Positions 11,684 to 23,479 of a stretch of 64,000 nucleotides of DNA are shown here, piece after piece; positions within the stretch are counted from its first letter, which is position 1, and the number at the start of each line of letters is the position of its first letter. The position numbers and the translations under genes were made by a program. The stretch is from assembly GCA_029931535.1 (NCBI GenBank), contig JAQPZY010001684.1:868001-932000 (forward strand), given 5' to 3'. Origin of the DNA: Margaritifera margaritifera (Eukaryota; Mollusca; Bivalvia; Unionida; Margaritiferidae). The notes beneath the pieces are model-generated. The model was not told the origin of the DNA. It made no database searches and saw nothing but the letters and a program-made list of their open reading frames with translations.

Positions 11684-13176
11684 TAGGGGTGAAACGAAAC
11701 ACCTCTGCCATGTGTAGATGCGATTCTTGATACACAGCCTATGATATGATACATTATCGATACACATATCAACTTTATGGTCTTTTCATCTTTAAAAGGT
11801 ATGTATTTGGTAGGGTGATGCCATTTATTATGTGTTGACATATTACCGGTAGGTGTATTTCCAGTATGCAGATTACAGACAGACATAGACTTATCATCGA
11901 GCTGTCCATATGCCATTCTCATCTTTGACAAGATAAATAAACAATACTTCCAAACAGACTACCTGTTAGTTGTCAGTGATTTTTATTAAACTTTTTAAGC
12001 CATTTAAGGCTGCTCCATTTGATCAGATGCAGGACTCATTCTAGTCAACACGCCTTTTTTTTTGCATTGCATGAATGTTTTTAAAACATCTTATTACCAA
12101 TTTCATCACTTCACTTAAATTTGGAAGGCATTATGGTGTTATCTTCAGAACAGAGGGACAAAAAGTGCAATTTCCTTGTGCAAGGAAAATCTTATCTAGA
12201 ACAAGTGGGAGAACGGAGATGACTAACAACTGAATCCTTCATATTGTACTTCCTGCAGATGCTAAACAACTGCTGCGGCTAAGGCACTCGTTTCTGTCAA
12301 TGGAAAAGGAAATTATTGGCAACAACCTACAAAGTGACAAGGTGGCTATAGCTTGTGCAGTCTGGAAACTGCCCCCTTGACGATTCTGTGCTAATTTATT
12401 TTTATCCTGTCAGCACATTCAGTCACTGATTACATATAAAAGCGTAAAAGGAGACATGCCAAACTTGCTCCCCATGTACAATTTAAATACTTTACTGATC
12501 ATTTAATAGTCACTTTTGTGTAAAGTTTCTCTGTTGCTCTGTATCTGTTTAGATAAAAGTTTGGATGCCAAAACTTCCGGTATGTCACTCAGTGAACAAG
12601 CTACAGTTCTGATTGGTGTTTATTCTTTTCTCCTGGACTTGAACAAACAATAACCACCAAGCAGAATTACATGCAACATATTTCACAATGTGACACACCG
12701 GCAGTGTAGCTTTCAAATTGGATAGAAGTAGACAAGAAGCAATACAACAGATAAAACTTTGCGTAAAAGTGGTTATTAAATGATTAGTACAGAACTTAAT
12801 TCACACATGGGGAACAAACTGGGATGTTTTCTTTCAGTGGCTGAACATGCAGATGGGATAAGATAATTAGCATGGAATTGGGGTGGGGGACAGATTTACA
12901 ATCACGAGTTATGAGTTAGTCACCTTGCGTTCATTTGTTGAAGGCAAGTGGGTGTTATCAGTAGTTTTTCTTTTTTACTGACAGAAATGAGTGCATGTGC
13001 TTGCTATGGTTGTCTGAGACGAATTCTCAATTTAAAGAATAAAAAGGCAAACAACTAATAATTATTCATGACTCCTGAAGATTAAAGCTATTTGTATAGG
13101 GTAAGTATCGTTTTGTATCGATTCTTCACCTCTTGTATCAATATGGAAAAAGTATTGATACATCGATTCATCCCTA
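11684..13176. mobile_element. Non-autonomous hAT-type foldback element
   Basis: A 1493-bp element flanked by a perfect 8-bp duplication TTAATTTC (11676-11683 and 13177-13184). The terminal inverted repeats are TAGGGGTGAAACG and the complement of CGATTCATCCCTA, matching the TA-G-N-G start common in hAT elements, followed by GATACA/TGTATC subterminal motifs. The interior holds a long imperfect palindrome: 12420-12640 folds onto 12640-12860 (for example GATCATTTAATAGTCACTTT with AAAGTGGTTATTAAATGATT). No transposase is visible. The 8-bp duplication identifies the insertion class; the hAT name is inference. Confidence 0.78.
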
Positions 13177-13475
13177 TTAATTTCCATGAAAAATGTCCAG
13201 CAAGAGCCATTTGAATTTTGGGATCCCTGCTATAGCCTGTTATAAAAATACACATATAGTCTATTATAGCAATCTAAAAACACAAATCCCATACATCAGC
13301 TTATTTTGAGGCAGGGAAATTTTGCAAATTTGATCAAAAATGTTGTGGTTTTATTTTTGTTCTTTGTGATTTGGATGTATCTGAAATATAAATTTTACAT
13401 AGGAAAATTGTGTAAGTTTTCATTTCTAACATTCTTTTAAACAAAAAGAAGCAAAAATAAACCCCAATTCAAAAA

Positions 13476-13479
<4 letters not shown>

Positions 13480-13552
<73 letters not shown>
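13480..13552. repeat. (TA)n microsatellite
   Basis: About 73 bp of uninterrupted TA dinucleotide. The isoleucine-tyrosine open frames across it are artefacts. Confidence 0.98.
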
Positions 13553-13556
<4 letters not shown>

Positions 13557-13837
13557 TAAAATCATACATGTGAACCTCCGGGCCAGAAGGGTTTTCCTCA
13601 TGAAATGAGGGGTGTCTCCCATCGCACCTGTCACTCACTGAAATCTACAAATCTACTGCTTACACTAATTTATTATCGAAAAATTTCCTTTTTTCTAACC
13701 TTGCTTCCAGTGTGTATATTTACACTGATACTGCCTGTTATCATGTGACTGTGAACTGGCTTAACCAAGGCAAGACCATTTAGTTGCTAATTTCAATTAG
13801 CAATTAACATCCCTTTAATTATATCAGCAGGGTTGGC

Positions 13838-14075
13838 TGGCTTCAGTGTTTGAAGTTTGTCGACATGGATTATACTATGTGTGATCAGAAGCAATTCCGA
13901 AAGGATTAAAGAAATTACTTAATTATAGCTGGATTACTAAAGAGCTAAATCAGCATAAAACAATTAACATTACTTTGATTCTCTCCGTAGGATATGTTCT
14001 ACTTCAGTGCTTAAAGTTGTAGAGATGGCTTAGTGTGTGATCAAACAAAATTTGGACAGGATTAAAGATTGACAT
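13838..14075. repeat. Two-copy repeat, about 155-bp period
   Basis: TTCAGTG.TT.AAGTTGT..A-GATGG..T and the following GTGTGATCA..A...AGGATTAAAGA recur at about 13840 and 14002. Confidence 0.5.
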
Positions 14076-14489
14076 AAAAAAGTCGACGACATGTACTGCA
14101 ATGAAAAATGCGCATTCTCATTGAAAATCCTCCCTCTTTTAAATGGAGGAGAGAGTTTAGGGGAGTGAGGGCAAATCAATTAAATATAGCTTGCAGAACT
14201 ACAGTCATAAGAACATTTTCTACATGGTCTACCACAACAGAATAAATTATTGTTCATAACTGACCCACATTTGTTAATGTTACAAATAGTAATGAAGATC
14301 CTGAACGTTTTTCTTTGATGCATCAAATTAACAGAATGATTGTCTTTTAGGAGAAAAATATTTGTTTATAGTATTTTTGAAAAAAAGAATCAGGTAATCA
14401 TAGGAATATCTATCTTGTGAAGAAATAAACATAAATGTTTGAAGAAAGCAATTAAAAACTTTGCAAAAATAGTTATGGTTATTCTTCCT

Positions 14490-14560
14490 TTTATTTTTAT
14501 TAATGTATTGATATCTTTCTTGTTTGTTATTTTCTTCTCACCTTATATTCTGATTTTATT
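14490..14560 (-). terminator. Candidate poly(A) signals of the ERCC6L-like gene
   Basis: Reading leftwards from the stop, the first canonical AATAAA hexamers on the minus strand are at 14555-14560, 14496-14501 and 14490-14495. I found none between 14561 and 15166. That implies a 3' UTR of about 0.6-0.7 kb. Hexamers are common in AT-rich DNA, so this is suggestive only. Confidence 0.33.
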
Positions 14561-14669
14561 TGCATGATTTTACTGGAACCTGTGTTGGTTGTTGATTCCA
14601 ATAAGTGTTCTGAGGAACCTGGTGTTTCACCTGCATCAATATCCTTGTGAGTATAACACCCGTGTTGGA

Positions 14670-15035
14670 TTTTCATAAACTTTAACACAAAATGTTAACA
14701 TTGTTGACCATGATGCTTAAGTAGGCGAGACAAAAACTTCAGACCCATAGTTTCAGTTGAATATAGCAAATGATGTTGAAGATAGATGAATTAAAAAATT
14801 ATAACACAAAACTTTAACATTGTTTACAATGACGAAACATGCTTTCAGCTTAAAACATGTGAGGCAGGCATGACCAGATCTCCTAGAATATCAATATATC
14901 AACTTCAGACATATGTTAATATCATATAAAAAAGTTTCAGTTGAATCCAGCAACAAATGTGGAAGATAGGTGATTTTCAAAAAACTTTAACAACACTTTA
15001 ATATTGTTCATAATGATGCTTAAGCAGGTGAGACA
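14670..15035. repeat. Three diverged units, about 150-bp period, in the probable 3' UTR
   Basis: The landmark CACAAAA..TTAACATTGTT..AATGA.G, followed by AGTTTCAGTTGAAT..AGCAA, recurs at about 14680, 14810 and 14985. It lies between the TGA and the first AATAAA, so the mature transcript would carry it if that signal is used. Confidence 0.5.
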
Positions 15036-15166
15036 AAAATATGCTATTTGGGTTTCAACGAAGTGGTCTCTGATCAGGGGTATCCTCTCTCACTAAATAA
15101 TTCTACAACATCTCAATAAATCAATATTTGAAAATTATTTCAATGAAGTAGCCTTGACTATTCAAA

Positions 15167-15299
15167 TCAGGATGCCATTTTCCTCAACTTCTTTTGAAGA
15201 CGGAGGACACCCTGTTGTACCTCTGGGTCAGCATAAATCTCCAGTGCTTGGTACAAGTTTATTAAGGCCTCTTCATATTTTTCCTGTCTGTAAAAATGC
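15167..15299 (-). CDS. ERCC6L: ERCC6L-like terminal exon: TPR and stop
   Basis: 133-nt final coding exon. The acceptor is TTTATTTCAG|GCATTT and the stop TGA is at 15167-15169. It reads FYRQEKYEEALINLYQALEI, then YADPEVQQG, and ends LRKMAS. The pattern G/Y-x2-A-L-x4-A-L-x-I, followed by DPEV and a closing helix, is a TPR. Human PICH ends with a closely similar ADPEV-containing TPR; in PICH this domain contributes to binding partners such as BEND3. This exon and the 21508-21568 exon are the main support for the gene name. Confidence 0.78.
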
Positions 15300-15412
15300 C
15301 TGAAATAAATAATATTTCATCTATAACATGAACACCATATCTACCCATGTACAATGTACACCTGACTGCAAATTGCATAGACCCAAATCTGCCATTACAT
15401 AACATACAGGCA

Positions 15413-15990
15413 TACCTGAATCTATGCTATTCCCTTGAAATTATGCAGTAAAACAAGCAGAATAAAAACCTTGATCTGCCATCATCCCATGATGCACCAC
15501 CAGATCTAGGTGTATGCTATTCACTTGAAATCATACAGTAAACCAAGCAGATTCAGCCATGATATGTCACAATCCCATGATGCACCAGCAGATCTAGGTC
15601 TATATTACCTTAAACAAACATAAGAAACCCTGATCAGCTGCAATCCCATGATGCACCGCAGATCAAGGTCTAGGATATTACCTTAAAGATAATAAACACT
15701 GATCTGCTGCCATTCCATGTACCACCAGATCAGAGTATCTGCTATAACCTTGAAATCACACAGTTGAACAAGCAGAATGAACCATGATCTGCTGCTATCC
15801 CATGATGCACCATCAGATCTGAGTCTATGCTGTTACATTGCAGAAAAAAAAACAGAATTAACCCTAATCTGCTACCACCCCTTGATGCACCACTAGATTT
15901 GAGTCTATGCTATTACCTTGTAAAACAGAATAAACCCAGATATGCTACCATCCCATGATGAAACACAATATCTAGGTCTATGCTGTTTGC
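15413..15990. repeat. Minisatellite-like array, 70-88-bp units
   Basis: At least seven units with CCCATGATGCACCA.CAGATC, TCTATGCTAT and AAACAAGCAGAAT landmarks. The ATGATGCAC anchor recurs at 15489, 15576, 15649, 15800, 15880 and 15955 with variable spacing. It lies in the last intron. No coding sign. Confidence 0.75.
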
Positions 15991-17324
15991 ATCTTGGGTA
16001 CACATTATACCTTGGTTTATATAATACTGCCCATTGTCCATGCATTTTATTTCTCCTGTTAAAAAAAGTGGGACATTAGTCTCATTTCGGTGGGCATCAG
16101 TGTCATTTTCAGCATATTCCTATATAAAATAAGTTGTGCACTAACCTTTCTATGAATTGTTTTTTTTTAAATAGAGATTTCCTGGGTCTTGTTTTTGAAA
16201 GTGAGACATATTTAATATGTTCACCAATATGTACCAAAATGTGGAATACAGTAATATGTAACAGTGACTTGCCTCAGGAAAGTTACGAGTTTTTCTGAGA
16301 AGATCCCAATCACATTTTTTTTTTCTCTCACTCATTTAAAAATACATCATAACCTGTCTTGAAATAGCACCCGTTCTGCCCAAAAAATAATGGTCTCTCT
16401 CAAGATAGGTGCTCTCTTGGCATTAGTGTCTCAAGGCAGGTTTTACTGTAATATACTATATAGAGAGATCCCTCTTTATAATGCTATTCATGGGAACCAA
16501 AATAAAATAACCTAAATTATAGTGAGGAAGCCTTATACTGAGGGATGTTCCAATAAGGCTGCATCATAACAGTGTATAAAAACACAAAAAATAGGATATT
16601 TAATGATGCAAAATTACAATTATAATTGGTTATCCTTAGCCAAAAACAAAAATTACTTTCAAGTAGCAATGCTAAACTAAATTTCACAAAGTGCAATTAG
16701 ACATGGCGCACAAATATACTGATAGGTTTTATAGTGAGGGACAACTGTAAAGATACACACAGGAAAAGGTTATGGTGCAGTGGACCAACCTGGTGAAGTG
16801 GTTGCCTTCATATGATGCTCACCTCAAGAGTGACAGTTTCCCTTATGAGAGGCTACCTACAGAACATTTTTTTAAAATTATCATTTTGTCCCCCCTCATT
16901 GTAAAGCCAGTTTTTCTTTGTAGATGGGAGTCATACTCATAAAATAAACTTGTATATCCAAAGGAATTTTTCTATCATTTTCAAAATGTGGCCTTGGGTC
17001 CATGGAGGGAATTTCTAGGTATTAAATGTCAAATTGAGAATTTCTGAATTTGTTTTACACACCGTTAATTTAAAAAAAATTAACAAAGAAAATGCTCTTG
17101 AACATTCAAGTAATTCAATGGCGTAGGTTACTTCTACTCTTTAGATCTCTTGCTACATTCATTATAGTAATAATCTAGGCAAACTGCATCCGATTTTTTA
17201 AAAGTTTTAACTGGGAATTTTTCTATACTCAAATTAAGAAAAATGGAGAGCTTTTGGGATTTGGAGTGAGACCAAATTTTGACACTAATACAGACCAAGA
17301 CAAATTCTGGATTCAATTTGCCAA
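15991..17324. other. Intron DNA, nothing recognised
   Basis: AT-rich intron sequence without a recognisable gene or repeat. Confidence 0.5.
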
Positions 17325-17497
17325 TTGCAGCGTCTCTGTGATTAGGCTACTGGACTCACAAATAGTGGACTGTGTATTCAAATACTGCTGTGACCAGCTG
17401 ATATTGGTTGCTATAGTATGTCTCTGGTCAAGACACTTTACTCCCATTGATTCAGCACTAATAGGCTTTCATATGCTGACGTGCCATTAAACAAGAG
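17325..17497 (+). mobile_element. tRNA-derived SINE (V-SINE-like)
   Basis: The head resembles tRNA promoter boxes: GATTAGGCTACTGGACTC (A-box-like) and GTATTCAAATAC (B-box-like, cf. GTTCGAATCC). The body contains GGTCAAGACACTTTACTCCC, the conserved core of V-SINE-type elements, and the tail is GCCATTAAAC. It cannot fold as an intact tRNA. Confidence 0.6.
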
Positions 17498-17589
17498 TCC
17501 CTCAATTGGACTGATGCTCTACTGGCTGAAAAGAATTTCCAGAAATTCAAGATAAGACCATTTCTTCCTTTTAACTATTCAGTGTTGAA

Positions 17590-19078
17590 ACCATCTTTGA
17601 CATTCTTCAGTGATAACAAGATTTTCAAATAAGCTGTTGTGGTGGACATATTAGATGTCAACTTGGCACCATTTTCATTTAGGACCAACAAGACATTAAG
17701 TCTTCTGGTGGAAAACTCCATGATGATATCATTTTCTGTGTTTTTTTTTAGCAACAACAACAAGATTTTCAAGATGGATGCCACAGTGGCCATATTCAAT
17801 ATCAGATTGGCACAATTTCTATTTAGTACCAACTAGACATCATAAGTGTTTTGGTGAAAGCACAATGTCGATATGATCAGCCATCTAGGAAAAGCAGTGA
17901 TAACAAGATTTTCAAGATGACCATTGTGGTAGTCATATTAGAAGTTGGATCTGCACCATTTTCATTTATGACAACTGGACATCATAAGAAGTCTTTTAGT
18001 GAAAAACCCATGCTAATATGACCATTCACTCAGGAGAAATAGTGATAACAAGATTTTCAAGATGACCACTATGGCAGGCATATTAAAAAATATTTAAATG
18101 GCACCATTAGGACCAACCAGACATCATAAAAAGTTGTTTAGTAAATACCCCATGTTGATATGACCATCCATTCAAGAAAAGTAGTCCTAACAATATTTTC
18201 CAGATGTGGTGACCATATTGGACATCAGATAGACACCATTTCATTTTGGACCAACTATACATCATTGAAGTCTTCTGGTGAAAACGCATGGCAATATTAC
18301 TTTACATTCAGGAGGATTAGCAATAACAAGATTTTCAAGATGGCCATTGTGGCAGTCATATTGGATGTCAGAACAGCCCTATTTTGATTTAGGACCAACT
18401 AGACATTATAAGAAGTCTTTTAGTGAAAACCCCATGCTGATATGACCATCCATGTAAGAGAAGTAGCAAAAACAAGATTTTCAAGATGGCCATTGTGGCA
18501 GCCATATTGGATATCAGATTGGCACCATTTTCATTTAGGAGCAACTAGACATCACAAGAAGTCTTCTGGTGAGAACCCCATGTCAATATGACTTTCATTT
18601 CTGAAGGAGTGACTATAACAAGATTTTACAAGATGGTCACTGTGGTGGCCTTACTGGACATCAGATCAACACCATTTTCATTCAGGACCAGCTAGACATC
18701 ATAAGAAGTTGTTCAGTAAAATCCCATGCTGGTACGACCATCCATTCAGGAGGAGTTGTGATAACAATATTTTCAAGATGGCCACGGTGGTGGCCATATT
18801 AGACATTAGATCAGACCCATTTTCATTTAGGATCAACTAGACATCATAAGAGGTCTTTTAATGAAAACCCATCTTGATATGACAATTGTATGTCCAAGCA
18901 GCACCATTTTCATTTAGGACCAACTAGACCATGGGATGATTGTGTGTGTAAAGTTTCATGGCAATCCTCCAAGTAGTTTAGGAGAAGTAGCGACAACAAA
19001 CTTGTGCTAATGGACAAAGAGATGACAGACAACAGAGCATCCCATAAGCTCTTCTGATGTATGGCCAGTAAAACTAAA
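17590..19078. mobile_element. Tandem-core element, nine units of about 145 bp, hairpin terminus
   Basis: The anchor AACAAGATTTTCAAGATGGC recurs (with variants) at about 17615, 17761, 17904, 18049, 18190, 18328, 18473, 18619 and 18765. Each unit continues through a GTGGCCATATTGGA-type core, CACCATTTTCATTTAGGACC, AACTAGACATCATAAGAAGT and CCCATG..GATATGACCATCCATTCAGG. A distinct tail (18925-19078) ends in ACAGACAACAG..CATAAGCTCTTC..GGCCAGTAAAACTAAA, shared with 63640-63795. Non-coding. Confidence 0.8.
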
Positions 19079-19779
19079 AAAAAAAACAATCTATTATTGA
19101 TAAAGTGGATAAAATGGCTCAAGTCAAAGGCTATATCAAAACAGCATCTGGCCACACAGTGAAACTGAGCCCAAAAACTGAATTCATTGAAATTTGGCAT
19201 GAATGTAGTGACACTTTGAGAAAATGACAACATTTTCTTGATTCTAATTTTGCTCCGAGTGAATTTAGAGACGGTCTTTTCTAAAACAAAATTCACACAA
19301 GAGTTAAGGGGCTGTCATGAATACAGTCAACTCTCAGTTCAATGACAAAAATTACAACAGAATATCCAGGTTCTGACAGAAAACTGATGGTAACAAATGT
19401 GTTCAATGGCGAATTTGTTCTTTGTAATGAAATATTCAGTTTCTGACTCCACCATGCATATTTCCTTTATATATAGTTCTTTACAATGACACTATTATCT
19501 CCTTGGAGTTTAGTTTTATTGGAACTATTTTTGAGGACTGTATGTCAACATATACATTTTGATAAAATGAGTTTAAAATGTTGGAAAATATGTACAAGAA
19601 TGAAACAAATAATCATGATAATATTAGATATGATGCACAGAATTCAACTTCCGTATTTGATCTGCACACATGGTCTACCTATGAGCTGATTATTTGTTAA
19701 TTATACTAAACTTGATGAAAGATGTAGCACCTTGGGCAAGATAAGCTTCAGCCGACCCTTGACAGCAATAAAATATGCA

Positions 19780-20335
19780 GATTTCAATTTCAAATCAGAA
19801 TAAAATAGCGTTGCATTAGATTGGAGTAAAACATTTTAATTAGATAATCAATCTGCCTGAAATTAGCATTGCATTAGATTGGAGTAGAACATTTTAATTA
19901 GAGAATCAATCTTCCTGAATAAAATAGTGTTGCATTAGATTGGAGTAGAACATTTTAATTAGAGAATCAATCTGCCTGAAAATAGCGTTGCATTAGATTG
20001 GTGTAGTACATTTTAATTGGAGAATTAATCTGCCTGAATAAACTAGTGTTGCATTTGATTGGAGTAGAACATTTTAATTAGAGAATTAATCTGCCTGAAA
20101 ATAGCGTTTCATTCGATTGGAGTAGAACATTTTAATTAGAGAATCAATCTGCCTGAAAATAGCGTTGCATTAGATTGGAGTAGAACATTTTAAATAGAGA
20201 ATTAATCTGCCTGAATAAAATAGCGTTGCATTAGATTGGAGTAGAACATTTTAAATAGAGAATTAATCTGCCTGAAAATAGCGTTGCATTAGATTGGAGT
20301 ATAACATTTTAATTAGAGAATTAATCTGCCTGAAA
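19780..20335. repeat. Minisatellite, nine units alternating about 59 and 63 bp
   Basis: The unit is GCGTTGCATTAGATTGGAGT + AGAACATTTTAATTAGAGAA + TTAATCTGCCTGAAAATA. Some units end CCTGAATAAAATA instead, which adds four bases. The two lengths partly alternate, a sign of unequal exchange of two-unit blocks. Confidence 0.85.
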
Positions 20336-20850
20336 AGGACTATTTATGACATAAGCATTCAGTAAACTAAAGCCCTCAATGACCCTAACATCATCACCTA
20401 CTATGTCTAATTACCTACATAGATGAGACAGTCAATTTTATGCATTTCATGTTGGTGATGAGAAATCATACCCTTGTGGTCACAATTCATGAGCAGGAAC
20501 TCATAGAGCCTTACTCCTATCCATACATTTTAACCATTTGGTGAAATTTGTCAATCCAGAGGAATGAATATTATTGAGTGCATTCTTCAAATCTTACATT
20601 GATCTATTCCACAAATTGTATAAAGATAAAACCAAACCTTTAAAATGATACTGACAGTGGAACTTTGAGGAATTGGGCACTGAAAAAGCAACAGCACTGT
20701 GAAAGGCACATTATGCGCCTGCCAGGTAGGAACGGTCAGGGCGTGGATGACGATGGAGATTACTGACCACTGGGTCTTACAGACCTGGACCTCTGGTCAA
20801 GGTATGTAGTCTTGAACTAATTTTATTGGATAGAAACCATTTTTTTCTTA
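20336..20850. other. Intron DNA, nothing recognised
   Basis: Single-copy-looking sequence; no exon-like frame with splice sites was found. Confidence 0.5.
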
Positions 20851-20854
20851 TTTG

Positions 20855-21365
20855 ACTTACCATAACTGTGACCTTTGAATTCTAGAATACAGAATCTATA
20901 CATTTCTTTATTACCCTAAGTGCAAACCATCCACAAAATTTGGTCAAGAAACTTACCCTATAATAAAAGTTATTATGCAGAAGCCATTTTTCTCTGAGAC
21001 ACACTGACCTTGACCTTTCTGACCCCAAAATCATTATGCCTCTTGCACATCTTAAGTGCAAGCTCTCCACAAACTTGGTTCAGGCACACGGTCTAGAACT
21101 AAAGTTATTTTTATTTTTTTTTATTTTAAAAAAAAAAAAAAAATTCTTTATTCAGTCACTGTCACCTTGACCTTTTGATCCCAAAGTTGATAGGTTTCTT
21201 CCATACCCCAAATGCAAGCTATCCACAAAGTTTGGTGAAGGCACTTGCCATACAACTTAAGTTATCATGTGGAAAAGGAAAAGTTAATGGACAGAGAAAC
21301 AGACAGAGTCATAGTCATACATATCATGCTCTGCAAAAGGTGGGCATATATAAAAGATATGTGTT
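20855..21365. repeat. GACCTTGACC-type tandem element, three units
   Basis: Three units of about 140-155 bp beginning near 20865, 21001 and 21156. Each has GACCTTGACCTTT.TGA.CCC, then AAGTGCAA.C.ATCCACAAA.TTGGT and ACTAAAGTTATTATG. The tail is GGACAGAGAAACAGACAGAG with a CATGCTCTGC..AGGTGGGCAT hairpin-like end. The same family occurs at 29110-29445 and 41300-41772. Confidence 0.7.
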
Positions 21366-21507
21366 GATACACTGTACTGCTTGATTCTTATCACACTGTC
21401 CTTTTAGTATAGTAGAAATAATTGTCACCAAAGAATAATGACCAAAATCTATGGTTCCTGTTAAAGTTATGAGATCAATATACGTATGCTAGAGGTGTGC
21501 ATCATAC

Positions 21508-21568
21508 CTTCCTGTGTCAATAAAGTGATTGAACATCTCCTTGGCTTCCTGTGATAGACTGTCAAACT
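21508..21568 (-). CDS. ERCC6L: ERCC6L-like exon: first TPR helix
   Basis: 61-nt exon between TTTTGCAG and GTATGATG. It enters in phase 1 and leaves in phase 2, encoding EFDSLSQEAKEMFNHFIDTG plus two bases of an arginine codon. It supplies the helix before the final TPR helices. In vertebrate ERCC6L a conserved C-terminal TPR occupies the same place; helix and spacing agree, although I compared by eye only. Confidence 0.7.
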
Positions 21569-21672
21569 CTGCAAAATTTAAAAAAATGTAACAATATCAG
21601 ATTGCAACATAAATTATTAAACCTTAAGTAAATTTCTTGAACTTTGATTGCTTGTGCCCATGGGGATTAGGC

Positions 21673-21764
21673 AAAAAAAAAAAAAAAAAAAAAAATGTGT
21701 TTCTGGACAGCTGACTGTCCCTGTTTCTCGTTGCCAACCCTAGCACTTTTTCCCCAACCCCACC

Positions 21765-21795
<31 letters not shown>

Positions 21796-21800
21796 TTTAA
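21673..21800. repeat. Two long poly-A tracts
   Basis: A runs at about 21674-21694 and 21766-21791, the second continuing into T. All phenylalanine-rich frames here are artefacts. Confidence 0.9.
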
Positions 21801-21889
21801 CAAAATCACATTGCTGACATTGATTTGTGCATCTAATTGAGCCGGTTTTTCCCAGTACTTTAAAGTACTTGCTGCTAAACAGGTGACCT

Positions 21890-23290
21890 TGACCCAAGGT
21901 CAAAAGGCTGAGTGAGTCTATCTCAGAATGATATGTCCAAGTATAAAGAAAACCCATCATGGGGTTTAGGAAATATAAACAAAAGAAGAAAAAATCTGAA
22001 AACTGGATGGGGGTCTCCTCTACTTTTGTGCAGGGGTTCGGCTGGGGGACCCCCCCCCCTTCCGATAACGATTTTTCAAGAAACAGAAACCATCTCAACT
22101 GGTTCTTCTGGCACTTCTTTTGTACCTTTGACTACTACTGATTTTTTTTTTTTTACCAATAGTTAATGCTTGTTCCTTTTGTTCTAACCCTTACAATCAG
22201 GCATAGTTGCCCCTATTGGCAGAGCCCACTGTCTTCACCCCTTCTCGCTTAATTTACCTTGGGAAAGTTGGAGGGCAGAGTGGGTGAGGGTACCCAAATG
22301 AATCCTATACTAAGTAAGTAAAAGAATTTAAAATTCCTTGATACAAATAATAATTAATAAACCATACATTAATTTTAAGTTCATACTTACATGGCAGACT
22401 ATAGATAGTTTCCCTGACTCAAGTTTTTATTGATGAATATTCATTCCTACATAGCTCTCTAAAGCCCTTTTTCCACATCAAGCATAATTTATGTCCTTCT
22501 GACAATGCTTCTCCAGGAATGTTAACTTTTCAGAAAAACTGTTCAAACATTTGGCCATCAATGTTCTGTTTCTATTTCCATACATTTTTAATACTTCAGC
22601 TGATATCTCTGAAGTTTTATTTTCCCATTTCTATGTCATTTGCCACCATATTGATGTTGTTTATTGTGTATAAAGAGAGAAGAAAACTGACTCATTCTGA
22701 CTTCTTGCAGGCACAGACTGGTTCTACAACATATTCAGCCATTCATTGGTTGCACTCTATTGGCGACTTGGCAGGGCTCACTGGAAAGTATGATGATCCC
22801 TTCCCCACAATTTCCTTAGCAAATTTATGTGAATCTCAAGACCCCTCCTGATTGGGTAACAAATTCTGAAATCTGCTTTACAAAAAACTCAGAAAAATCT
22901 CATGCCTTAAATTTTCTATGACAATGATCTTAACTCTAAAGTGAAAGAGGACAGCAAGCATGTTGCAGAAAGAACTGTCTCAGCTTCATAATGATTCATC
23001 ACAAGTATGCACAAAATCCATTAATGGGCTTAGGAAACATAAGCAAATGAAAAAACTTTAATTAAAATATTAATGCAAATTTTCTATAACTGAGTCCTTG
23101 ACTTCCAAGGTCAATAGGTACAAGTATGTTGCAGAATTAATCATCTTAGCTTTATAATGATTGATCCCAAGTATGGACAAAACCCGTTCATAAGTTTAGG
23201 AAATATAAGCAAATAAAAACATTTAACCAAAACCTCAATATAAATTTTCTGTAACTGACCTTGTCCCCAAGATCAAAGGGACAAATGAGC
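21890..23290. repeat. Diverged tandem repeat, interrupted
   Basis: Units with AAGTATG.ACAAAACCC.TTCAT, GG.TTAGGAAATATAAGCAAA and TGACCTTG..CCAAGGTCAA occur at 21900-21985, 22940-23055 and 23100-23290 (period about 150 bp). The 0.95 kb from 21990 to 22935 separates the first from the rest and may be an insertion; its ends are unclear and it carries no recognisable coding region. Confidence 0.45.
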
Positions 23291-23479
23291 ATATCACTCA
23301 CCTGGCTTACATAGTTTAACAGTTGACCATTTCTCCAGCAGGCTTATGTAGTATTGTAAGAACACATCCTATATAGTATTGTAAGAATATATCTTATGTA
23401 AAATATCACTCAAATTTTATTTCATGTTGATTTTACCTATTTTACTATACCCTGATAATTCTCTCTAAAGACAAGGGCC

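Noticed and set aside
13426..13638. Ile-Tyr repeat protein
   Set aside because: Translation of a (TA)n microsatellite.
21624..22098. Phe-rich minus-strand frames
   Set aside because: Translations of poly-A tracts; no other support.
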